From Carex sylvatica (lineage: Eukaryota > Streptophyta > Magnoliopsida > Poales > Cyperaceae), in NCBI GenBank assembly GCA_964058845.1, contig CAXKVR010000049.1, positions 50,668 through 114,667 of the forward strand: a stretch of 64,000 bases of DNA. Reading direction: 5' to 3'. Below, piece after piece: positions 1 to 10,538 of this stretch. Numbering within the stretch: position 1 is the stretch's first letter; every line of letters starts with the position of its first letter. Under the pieces are notes generated by a model. It was not told the origin of the DNA and made no database searches. It saw only the letters and a list, made by a program, of their open reading frames with translations. A program made the translations under genes and the position numbers.

Positions 1-929
1 CCAAACTGCATAATATCTATAAAAAAACATTTCATTTGGATTTTAAACATGCAACCTTTCTTTTATATAGAGAATTATTCATAATTAGTTACAAGTTAAA
101 AGGGTATGTGCATCAAACATATTTCAGATTAGTTTTACTTTTAATAATATATTATTGCAAATCTGATAGAACTAATCATGCATATTCCTAAAAAATATCT
201 CCTCTGTATAGAAATAAAAATAATAATGTTCTAATAAATAAATATCACTTGTTTAAGTTTTCATAGGACATCTAATCACGAAGTTGTGATGTATATATAT
301 GAAGTCAATTTTAGCAAAAATTCAATTGACTTCATGGGACTAAGTTTGGTAAGGTAGAAGGTTTAAATTATTGACTCTACTAAAAAGATGTATCTTTGGA
401 GATAAAATCTAAAAGCATCTACATCTCAACAACTCTAAGGAAGTTAAACTTTATTTAACTAATTTATTTGAATAAAATTGATATATTCGGCTAGCTTAAG
501 CTTCATTGACACATTAAGAACTAAGGAGGTTCTCTTTTTCATTTAATTAATAAGAATATATGGCAATTTTTTTTTTTCTCTCATCACTTTAAAATAAAAG
601 CCTAGTTCAATATGTACAAATTAAAAATGTCTAACATAAAACGAAGTTCTCGTGAATGCATTTCTAATTAACTAGTAATATTTTATGTCAATATTCTTAG
701 ACATACTTATTTTTTTTCGTTTGGACTTGTTTAGGAATGAAACTAGATGAATTATAATAAATTATTTTGAAATATGTATGGAACGGAATTGAAACAGAAT
801 GTAATTACGACAAAGTGAAATTGGGATGAAAATTTGTAATCAAAACATTTTTGTTGCACTTTGTTCCTTCCTATTTTATAAAACTAGTAGGATGTCTGTT
901 CTTTGTGTCAGGAGCGGAGGCAGGTAGAC
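1..929. other. AT-rich intergenic DNA, no gene seen
   Basis: No open frame of convincing length or family similarity is visible on either strand. The stretch is AT-rich with scattered homopolymer runs, for example T runs near 570 and 710. I recognise no RNA gene or transposon end in it. Confidence 0.5.
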
Positions 930-1290
930 GATTTTTTTTTTAAATAGAACTCTTTTTAATCAACGGAACAAGTACTTTATGCAGGATTTTTATAAAAATA
1001 GATTCCACTGATCCCTAGGATCGGTGTAGCAAGAAAACTATTTTCTGCACCGATCCTAGGAATTGGTGGAGCCATTTTTGTATCAGATCCTATGAATAAA
1101 TGTGAAGTTTATTATATTAATGACTCCTACACCGATTCTTAGGATCTTCTAGAAATCGGTGGAGAAAATGGTTTTCTTTCTACACCGATTCTTAGGATCG
1201 GTGGAGGCTATTTTATAACAACTCCACGTACTGTGCTTGTTCCGTTAAAAGGTTCAAAAAAGTTCTATTTCAAAAAAAAATATTTATGTA
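930..1290. mobile_element. Foldback MITE with palindromic units (element A)
   Basis: The left arm (T run, AAATAGAACTC, then AACGGAACAAG near 962) is matched in reverse at 1228-1275 (CTTGTTCCGTT then GTTCTATTTC), so the whole piece is an inverted repeat of about 350 bp. Between the ends lie four near-palindromic units built on CACCGATYCTAGGATCGGTG, at about 1005-1026, 1048-1069, 1129-1162 (with an insertion) and 1183-1204. Two sit in each arm. No coding capacity and no clear target duplication could be fixed because the ends are T/A runs. It is most likely a non-autonomous DNA transposon. Its class is inferred only from likeness to the other multi-palindrome elements in the window. Confidence 0.6.
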
Positions 1291-2626
1291 TAGTTTCTAT
1301 ATAATTTAGAGTAAAATATCATGATAATTTTTAAAAAAAGTTTCGTTCTCAGCATGAAATTTTTATATAATTGACTCTATTTATATTTAACTTTCAAGTT
1401 TCGAAGACTGATTCGGCTATTGCTTTGTACAGTTATTTCTATTATATAGTGAGATCTAATTTATATTTCAATTATATTATCATAATTCGTAATTTAAGGT
1501 AAGAATTAATCATGTTCCACCTAACATATATATTATAAGAGTAAAACTCGAGTATTCTTGAGCCACTGAGCACTTGGTGAGTTTAATTCAAAATATATTG
1601 AATTAATTTCAAACGATAAATTTAAATTATTTTAAATTGATCTATTTTACGGATAATACGTTTAAATGCAAAATTCAAAAATTAATATACTATCAAGCGG
1701 TCCCAAAAAAAAGACTTTATAAGTTAATTTAAATAAATTTATCTTTTATTATTTTTTAACCGCGTGACTTTATACTAAATGATTAATTCAAAATATTATA
1801 AATTTTACATGCAAACGTATTACTTGAGAAGTCTTTCTAACAAGATTATTTGTCGCAGTTTTTCTAATATTTAAGATTATTTGTCGCAGTCTTTCTAATA
1901 AATTTAATTATATAGTATTCCATCTATTTTTAAAGAAATATAAAATATTTCTAATATTTAATAGAAAAATCATAATATTTTCTATTTAATTAAAATAAAA
2001 ATAAAAAATCTTATTTTCGGTACATTATTCACCAAAACTAGGATTTTTGGATCCTGAAAATTATTCTGCGAACTCAGGCTCTGGATCTGCAAAATAATTT
2101 ATCGTATTTGATAGATTTCAGAGTTTTTACAAATCGGGTGTAGATTTGAAAATTTTGTATTTTTCTAGATATTAATAAAAATTTCGGGTAAAAACACTTA
2201 GTTGCACTCATAAGAATTTAGAATAAAATATATATATGTATTTTTTTTTTTGACAAATACACCCATGTGTAGACGTGTAGTCCAGTATTGTACGCTATTT
2301 GGTGGTAAGTTTTGATTTCCTACACTTTTTTAAATTGAAAATATTACTTATGTAATTTCTCTTAGGTTGAAGTATGATTTAAACATAATTGAAATTGAAT
2401 GAAGTTATGAAAAATTAAAACTAAAATATGAATTTGTACTCAAAAACTTTTTTAGTACTTCGTCCCTTTCTATTTATGAGATATATTATTTCTCATTTCA
2501 TGGGAATGCAATAGAGAACAAGCATTCTTTATATATTATCACAGTATATTTAACTTTATTCTCTCACCGTCTCATACTTAATTAGTATAATTAAAATAAC
2601 ATAAAATGATTAAATTTTTGAGACTC
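1291..2626. other. AT-rich intergenic DNA with a repeat remnant
   Basis: No gene seen. About 1865-1975 (TTTGTCGCAGTCTTTCTAAT onward, to the repeated TTTCTAATATT) resembles the interior of the large foldback element at 23864-25125, specifically about 24708-24800. It looks like a decayed relative of that element. Confidence 0.4.
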
Positions 2627-2636
2627 CTCTCATTTA

Positions 2637-3520
2637 GGGGTGGCAACGAATCGAACCGAACCGAACTTATCCTAGGTTTGAGTTTGGTTTGAATTAATTT
2701 CGAACCGAACCTGGTTTGATTTGTTTCGAATCGAACCTATTTCGAACCGAATTAATTGCGAACTACACGTTTTTCAAATCGAACCCGAATCGAATTACGA
2801 ACCAAATTATTTTTTAGCAGCCCTAGTTATATTGATAGTTTATGCATTAATTTTTTTCTCGCGGGACAAAATTCACATGGCTTCCTTTTACCAGTATAAA
2901 TGAGTGTTTTTAAGTTGAAAAATTATTCATGAAAAAATACATCACAACAAATAATCGTAAAAAGAGGATTAAGTACAAGAACTGAAATATACAGTAAAAC
3001 AAGTAATCGTATCTCGAGTGCTCACTCGATCAAACTCTTGATCAGACCATCTAATGAAGTAAGAATCCGAAAGGTAGAGAAAGAGGAGGAGATACGGCCG
3101 AAGAGAGAGGAAAGACAGCCATCTAGGCTGGAGAGAGGAGAGACAGCCAGTCGCCGAGAGCGTCGGCTAGATTTTGGAGCGAGAGGGAGAGTGAGTTAGG
3201 GAGAGGCAGAAAGAGAACTAGGTTATTAAGATTTGAAAGCGATGGAGCGTCGGCTAAGTTAAATTATAACTCTCTATCTTGGATTTTAATTTCATTAAGT
3301 AAATGAACGACCGATGTTATTATGAGATTCGAACCACAAAAAAATCACGAACCTATTTCGATCGAACCAAGCTAGGTTTGAGTTTGGTTTGAATTAATTC
3401 CGAACCGAACCTGGTTTGGTTCGTTTCAATTCGAACCCATTTCGAATCGAATTAAACTCGAATCAAACCCGAATCAAACCCGAATCGAATTTCGAACCTC
3501 GAATTTTTTTGCCAGCTCTA
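2637..3520. mobile_element. Non-autonomous Mutator-like element, GGGGTGGCA end, 10-bp TSD
   Basis: The element is bounded by a direct repeat CTCTCATTTA at 2627-2636 and 3521-3530. It begins GGGGTGGCAAC and ends GCCAGCTCTA (reverse complement TAGAGCTGGC), so the tips are degenerate inverted repeats. Both arms are filled with a short repeat based on CGAACCGAACCTGGTTTGA. The middle (about 3045-3260) is GC-richer, purine-biased DNA unlike the arms, possibly captured sequence. There is no coding capacity; open frames in the arms are repeat artefacts. A 9-10 bp duplication is typical of Mutator-like elements, which is the basis for the class. Confidence 0.7.
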
Positions 3521-3713
3521 CTCTCATTTACATGCGCCTTCGGCAAAGCAAATATTTTATTATTATTTTTTAAAATAGAGTTAGTGATTAACAATGTTGT
3601 TTTAGCTTCGTACAACGAAAAGAAAATATAAAATTAAAATGAAAGAATATATAATCTATGCGTTGTATGAGGACAAAATTACGCTGTTAATATCTCTACT
3701 CAAGATGTAATAG

Positions 3714-4189
3714 GGGTGTAAACGGATCGGATTTATTCAATTTTATCTGGATCCGAATCCGAAAAATTACCTAAATTATCCGATTCGTATCCGTATCTGA
3801 GACTATCCGTATCTGTATCCGTATCCGTATCCGTATCTGAAAAATTATAACAAATAAGAATACGGTAAGACTTTTAACTATCTGTATCCGATCGTTTACA
3901 CTTTTAAACCACAACAAATGTGTTATATATTCTTAAATTAATTTATTAAATTGCATATTTTATCAATAATTTATTAAATTACATATAAATATATATTTCG
4001 ATGAACAATATAACACCATGACATAATTAGTGACTACTATTTTAATAATATAATAGATATTTCGTAACCAACTAACTAATTATGAAAAATATCCGTATCT
4101 GTCCGATATCCGATCCGTATCCGTATTCAAAGATACGAATACAGCAAGATCACTATCCAATCCGTATCCGACCATTTAGACCCCTAAAT
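3714..4189. mobile_element. GGGGTGTAAACGG repeat-armed element
   Basis: It opens AGGGGTGTAAACGGATCGG and closes ATTTAGACCCCT, so the tips are inverted copies. The arms carry runs of TCCGTATCCGTATCTG and its reverse. The architecture matches the GGGGTG elements at 2637, 4335, 21603, 26935 and 51914. No matching target duplication was found by eye, so the exact ends are uncertain. Non-coding. Confidence 0.55.
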
Positions 4190-4334
4190 AACACACATAA
4201 CAAAGAAAAGGAAAACAAAAATAAAAAAAATCTTACAATGCATAATTTATAGTTATGCTAATGTCCGGTCACAAACTACAAAGTCTCCCACAATGGATTT
4301 TTTCTTTGAACTTCCTTGTCTAATGGTTTGTATA

Positions 4335-4809
4335 GGGGTGTTCAAACGGTTCGGTTTTTTTTATTTTTAACCGAATAAAAAAAATTTGGTTTAAATAGTT
4401 TGATTTTTCGGTTTAAATGGATCGGTTCGGTTGAATTTTTGAATTATTTCGGTTTAAATGGTTCGGTTCGGTTCAGACTAAACTGAATCGACTGAATTAT
4501 ATTGGTTCAAGTATGATTTATATATATTTTATTTGGTTCAATCATTGCTTTATTTCTTTCCTTTCTACATATTTTGTATGGAATTGAACAACTTATGTAT
4601 GAACATATTTAATTTTCATTAATAATGGCACTAATAGGTTTACTTCGGTTTGAACTGAACAAACCAAAATTTACTTCAGTTTGTTTGGTTCGGTTCTTAA
4701 TCGATTTATAAGTTTAATCGGTTCGGTTCTATTTTTGAAAACCAAAAAAAAAATTTGGTTTGATTATTTTAGTTTGGTTTCAACCAAACCGACCGTTTGA
4801 ACACCCTTA
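4335..4809. mobile_element. GGGGTGTTCAAACGGT element, 10-bp TSD
   Basis: The direct repeat GGTTTGTATA flanks the element (4325-4334 and 4810-4819). The tips GGGGTGTTCAAACGGT and ACCGTTTGAACACCC are nearly perfect inverted repeats. The arms hold reiterated GGTTCGGTT and GGTTTAAATGG motifs. The interior is AT-rich and non-coding. The TSD length and the lack of a transposase suggest a non-autonomous Mutator-like element. It belongs to the same family as 26935-27466. Confidence 0.75.
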
Positions 4810-4819
4810 GGTTTGTATA

Positions 4820-5967
4820 CTCTTGGAAATAATCTTGCCTATTCTTGGTCCGTAAATTATATCATTTTCATACTAGAATTCAGTCCAGAGAAAGTATCAA
4901 TCACATAAAAAACCTCCACCTTTCTATTATAATTGTGTTTACTTTTTCATAAGATTGTTATTGTCTACTTTCTACTGTTAGACTAGCTGACAAATAAGTA
5001 TATGTAATAAGATACAAATACAAATAAGAATATAGAACATTTTAGTTTCATTTGGGCAATACAAATACAAATAAGAATCTGTAATTTATAATATGTACCA
5101 ATTTGTCATTTGTAATTTAGAAAGTGTTTTGAACCCGAACCCATTTAAAAAAAATGAATCTTATGGAGAGAGAGATGTCATTGCAGAATATTCCGGAAAT
5201 AAATAAAAATGGTACAAGAACTGGTACAGCAGGTAAAGTAACAATGGATGTTTATAGCAATAATTCCATCAAGAAGGTCACATATGGATAACGCGAGGGA
5301 GTAACCATCAAAATAATAATATTTATTTTTATTTCTCGTAATTTAGCAATCTCTTTTGTATTTTCTCTTTTAATTTTGCTTTACTTTATGAAACTTTAGC
5401 TAAACTAGCTTAGCTTAAATTGCTTTTGTAAAAATATGATTCTCGCTTTGAGAACCTACAGTTAATGAAAAAAGGAACTGAATCTCTCTTTTTCTCTCGC
5501 TTTGAGTCTACTTCTAACTCAAATCCTGGTTTCGCCACTGACTATTGATGAATTCCATGCATCTTTTTAATACATTTTTAGTTGTTAATAACAGAGCTCT
5601 GATAACACCTTTACTCGAAAGTCAATAGACTACAACTTTTGTTGTTTGTGGTGTCAATTACCTTTTTTTCCCGCTTGATATCATAACCGACCAAATACAG
5701 TATGAAGATTGGATTAATTAAATAGTTAATATCCCTATTATCTGCTGCCAACGGATATTAATACCTAATCCCTTTTCATTAAAAATAATTCACATTTTCT
5801 GTCAGCACATGCAAGTCTATTTGTTTTTCTCATGCATCGAAACAAAAATAGCATAACACTTGCTCTATTAAAATAAATACTCTGTTTTTTGTGCGCTTCA
5901 CAGGAAAATATTTCATCTGATATGGAAAGGAAGTAAAATGATGAAGATCTGATAAGTGATAACGTGG
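4820..5967. other. Intergenic DNA, no gene seen
   Basis: AT-rich sequence without a supported gene, RNA or transposon end on either strand. Confidence 0.4.
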
Positions 5968-7130
5968 CTAGGCGGGTAAAAAGTTTGTGGTTTGCTCGAA
6001 CTCGGTTTGGAAAATGTTCGTAATTAGCTAGATTGATTATGGCTCTGTTCGTTATTAATGAGTTCGAAGTTGGTCTAGTTTGGCTTGTATTTGCTCGACA
6101 AGTTTCTTGATTTTTTTTAAAGTTTGAAATTCATAGACAATTTTATTGATACAAAAAAGTTATAAGCTAGCTGTTACATAAGATTAGACAACAAGTGTTT
6201 TTGATACTATATAGCTATAAACAAACTAAAAATGCATATGGAGTATGTGCATCATGTGGATACAAATTTAGTCATTTTTGCTTGATTGTAATGATATAAA
6301 CATAGTGATTATTTTCTCTGTGTGCATAGATTGTCTTGTTCGTACTGGCGAACTACATTGTAGAGGCACTGAATCAAATCAGACTGAAAACTAAATAAAT
6401 CGAATTAGGACAATAACTACTCAGAAGTTTCAATAAAGACATTAAATCAAACTGGACTAGAAACTGAATCAACCGGATCGGAACAGTCATCACTCAGAGG
6501 TTCCAATAGAGAATCGCCAGTGTAGAGAGAAAGAGAACATAAAGAAGGAGGAGAGACAAAAAGAAAAGAGAAGACGCAAAAAGAGGAAGAGCAACAACAA
6601 CAAACAAACAATAACGACAGTAACAACAACAAACACAACAATAAACAGAAAATAAAATAACAACAAAAGTACTATACAAATAAAAAAATAATATTTATAG
6701 TATATATCGATGGCTCGTACCTTGCTCTATTATCGTAGGACGATAGAGAGAAAAATAACCGACGCTAAGAACCTCAAACGACTCTCAAAACGGCAGCCTT
6801 TTCTTTTTCTTCTGATTTTCGCTTGAATTCTCCCTGAATTTCGCCGCTTTGTAAGGCGGTGACTTCTCCCTGAATTTTATTGACTAGTTTCTCGTTTCGT
6901 TGCAAGAAGTAGATGAAGTTATTTTTAAATTTTTTACTGTTTTTATGTGTTAATCACAGGAGAATGAAATTTGTTGAAGGTAAAAAATACAACTCTTTAT
7001 CTACATATATAGTTTATATACGGCTCACAATATCAAATCGGTGAAATTTTTGACTCTTTACGTAGCTTACAACAATGGTTCGGCTCGTTCTGACACAAGC
7101 AAGCTAGAACTTTACCCAGCTCGACTTAGG
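5968..7130. mobile_element. Possible composite repeat with degenerate inverted ends
   Basis: The left end (GGCTAGGCGGGTAAAAAG, then TTGCTCGAACTCGG) has a loose inverted match at the right end (TTTACCCAGCTCGACTTAGG). The interior 6430-6900 is purine-rich with CAA/ACAACA runs and resembles an untranslated leader more than intergenic DNA, perhaps captured. Small open frames on the minus strand there are low-complexity Cys/Ser/Leu and not credible. No target duplication was found, so element status is tentative. Confidence 0.3.
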
Positions 7131-7299
7131 CTAGTTGCAATTATTGTCCTGAGATGAGAAGAAAACAGTCTCTTCCTCTTTGGCATAAACTTTGCACAAA
7201 CGGTAAGTTTGTCGGATTTGTATATTTTTTTTTATAATATCAGGTGTTTTATAAATAATAGTATGTAGTTGTTGGACGGATATAGTAGCATAAAGTATT

Positions 7300-7435
7300 T
7301 AATTGAGAATAATTAAAAATAACTGATCATAATTAGAAATAATTCACTGACTATCGAAATTTTTTATAACAATTTAGTTACTATTAATGACTAATCGGTC
7401 GATTAATCGGTCTGATGCTTTTTACAACACTAATA
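7300..7435 (-). mobile_element. Fragment of hAT-type MITE
   Basis: Read on the minus strand, the stretch ending near 7430 gives AGTGTTGTAAAAAGC followed by CCGATTAATCGACCGATTAG. This matches the terminus and interior of the MITE at 18998-19172. The second end and target duplication are not visible, so it is a truncated or decayed copy. Confidence 0.4.
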
Positions 7436-9284
7436 GTACCGTACAATAGGACCACAATTTTACAGTTCATATTATTCTCAGCTGAACCAAATATTTAGAC
7501 TATAATAATCTCCTTTAAAATTTGTACCTGATTAAAAGAATGGTCCGGACAGGAGATACGAATGCAAGCTTGTCTGGGGACACAGGAAATCTGAAGAACT
7601 GCACTTAGTTCAGTCTGATGTGATGGCTGAACACATTAAAGTGGTTCATGGACTTGGAATTTTATTAGAGAAAACGTGCTTTGCACATAAATGGGACCGA
7701 CGATGCTTAAAATAATGGTGTTGGTTGAAAATTGTGAACCGTGTCTAAGTAAATGCTGGAGCGTACGGACCGAGATAAACAGTCTTAAAGCACGCAGAAG
7801 CCGACAGGTCAGAATGTTTTACATGCTTGCCCTTCAAATCATAATAAATAATTAAACACTTTTCAATCTAGCTAGGCTAGGCCCCTCCTTTTACTATTTT
7901 AATATTAATATATAATATTCGAAAATTTGACCTGAATATTACATTTGATGTATTTTTACTTACCCTAATACATTCTTTGATTTGATTAAATAACTATTTA
8001 TAATATTCTAAGCAATATGAGTATGAACAGAATACTTTTCAAATTATTACTTTGTATATTTCCATACTTGACTAGTGTTTTTTTCCATATTATCATAATT
8101 ACAATATTAGCCCTACAGGCTACAGCTTCATAATTACAATAGAAAAAATAAGCAACAACACCACCACTAATAAAATACAGGAAACAAAAAGCTGAGCCCA
8201 AAATTTAAAATTATAATAGCTAAAAAGTTTGATTTTGTTCAATATTTTTATTATGAACGCAAGTGTCAACTAGAATGCTCTTAAGCTCACCAAAATTCTC
8301 AAGTTTATGAAGCTATTTAATGAGCTTAATTTTAAAATCTATCAAAATAACTTTAGATAGTAAATCTAAACCGTTAGAATAATAAATTTTACAAGTTATG
8401 CATTTATGTGATAAATTTGTAATTTTTTAACCTATCAAAATAACTTTAGATGGTAAATCTAAACCGTTAGAATAATATATTTTACAAGTTATGCATTTAT
8501 GTGATAAATTTGTAATTTTTTAACTTAATTTTGTATAAAATCAAGCAGCAAAAAAGTTTTATAAGTTATACATTTATTTTTCATCTTGTTTTACCGGTTG
8601 ACTTTATACTAAATTAATTCGAAAATTTATAAATATCACATAAAATACATCACTTGTGAAATAGATCGCTGGTAAATTGTAATGACTTGAAGTTGTCATT
8701 TGAAGTCGATTCAATATTGCAATATATTTTGAAAGAGTATAGTTAGCGCACTTCAAAATCTATCAGATTGACTTCAAACTACGAATCCAAACCGTTAAAA
8801 TCAATCTAGTGATATATGTACATGCAAAATTTTGAAACTATTGGTGAGCACAACTCAAAAATCTATCAAATTGACTTCAAATTACGAATTCAATCCATTA
8901 AAACCAAACTACTTTAAAAATGATACACGTAAATACAAAATTTTAATAATTTCAAATTAATTTAATACAAAATCATTTTAAAATTAAATTCAAAAAATTT
9001 GATGAGCATAACATATACTAACCTTACTCATTTTAAAGTTAAATTAAAAAAAAAATCAATGAACTCATGAACTCATGAACACACTAGTTTTATTCAAACT
9101 TTTCAATTATTACTATATTATATTGGCACAGCAAAGTACAACTTTGGTTTGAAAGGGTTTGTCTTTCTCATTTAAATATACTTAGAGGACTACTTTAGAA
9201 AAGATCAAGAGAATCTATAGTGGTGGGGTTAATGGAGGATTAGGCGTGCCATTAGTATTGTTGCTATGCCCATTTCATTTCTAA
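7436..9284. other. Intergenic DNA upstream of the RING gene
   Basis: No gene seen. The stretch contains AT-rich sequence, the 93-bp tandem duplication listed separately, and several repeats of a 'CAAACCGTTAGAAT'-like phrase (8370-8900) that recurs near 25,340. This suggests old MITE material. Confidence 0.35.
8340..8525. repeat. 93-bp tandem duplication
   Basis: Two head-to-tail copies start at 8340 and 8433 (both TATCAAAATAACTTTAGAT). They run to the shared AATTTGTAATTTTTTAAC and differ at only a few positions, so the duplication is recent. Confidence 0.85.
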
Positions 9285-9512
9285 AGAGAGAGAATACAGA
9301 GAGGAGGGAGAGAGAGAGAGTCATCCTTTCTTTCATCACCATCACCGTCAGGTTCGTCACCATTTGTTGCCTCCCTCTTTCTCTCTCTAAACCCCTTGGG
9401 GCCCCGCTTATCTCGTCAAAGCTCACCACTTTCTCTCTCTAATTCCCCTTTCTCTTTCTCCTGTACCTTTGCCTTTGTCTCTTACAAGCCTTCAATCTTT
9501 TGATTTTGATCA
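9285..9512 (+). promoter_or_regulatory. Probable 5' leader exon of the RING gene
   Basis: This is a pyrimidine-rich stretch with GAGA/CTCT runs, typical of plant leaders, and it has no long open frame. It ends near TTTTGATCAG followed by GTACTC, a plausible splice donor. An acceptor (TTTAAATTAAG) precedes the first coding exon at about 10460. The assignment is by position and composition only, and the transcription start is unknown. Confidence 0.35.
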
Positions 9513-10500
9513 GGTACTCTCTCTCTAGGTTTTCCCCTTTTAGAATCGATTACAAGGTACTAAATTATTACCGCTCACCGTTAATCGATGTTAAAGTCCT
9601 ATTTTATTTTATTGTAACTGTTTGTCCACTTAGGTTTTTTTTTTTTTTGGGTGATAAATATGATTTTTTTTTTTTTTTTTTTCTGTTTCTCTACTTATTC
9701 TGTGAAGCTCTATCGACCCAAAAATGTTCCAATACCTGCTTATAATTTCATAACATTATTTAAACTGTGATGTTGGTGCTGAATTGACCTATCTCAATAT
9801 ATATAACTTTCTTATATGGACTTTCTCTATTCAATTATGATTGATATGATTTTTAGTTGCAAAGCTATAGAATGTTTTTTTTTTTGGCGGAAAGTTTCAA
9901 TCTGCACCAAGTACAGTTCCTGTTTTGACAGTAGATTCATACTTGCTAAATGTTTGCTTGTTTTCTTGTGTACCAGAGAAGGATAATTTTGAATATAGAA
10001 GAGTTAATTCCAGTTACTAAAAGATCACACAAATAATTATCCATTAATAAAATTTTGAGTCTCTTTTATTTTCAGCAGGGATGCTCCCTTTGTTTTTTAC
10101 CTGACATCATTTTTTCTAAATTTGTATGATTTTATGGCATGCCCTCAAAGACTTGTGGGTTTGCAAACTTAAAAAAAGCCCTCACATAATGCAATGACTA
10201 GCTACAGGTTATGTATTTATCGATTAGGCGAAGGAAGCATAGTTTGGAATCTTTTGAAGTAAAACAGGGAGGGGATCAGAGAATGTTTTCATGATATTAC
10301 CTATTTATTAGGATGTATGTATGATAATTTCTCATTTTGCAGGAATACACATGAATTTCCTTGATTAACTGTTCTGTGTCATAGGCGATCCCATATTAGA
10401 TGCCAAGCTAATTACTTGAAGACTTGGAAATCTAACTTGTTTAAATTGATTTTAAATTAAGTCAAGACGGGTGCGCTTTGTTGTGTGGCCGCGGGGCCAC

Positions 10501-10521
10501 ATGGGCCTAAGTCAAGTGTGA
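10501..10521 (+). promoter_or_regulatory. Upstream ORF (6 codons) before the RING start
   Basis: ATG GGC CTA AGT CAA GTG TGA lies 18 bp upstream of the chosen ATG, in another frame. If it is in the mature leader it could reduce initiation at the main start. Its reading is exact; any function is inferred. Confidence 0.4.
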
Positions 10522-10538
10522 CCAGCCAAGCCTGTTCC

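Noticed and set aside
6447..6679. Minus-strand Cys/Leu-rich frames
   Set aside because: They are translation of a purine-rich/CAA-rich stretch; no domain or codon signal.
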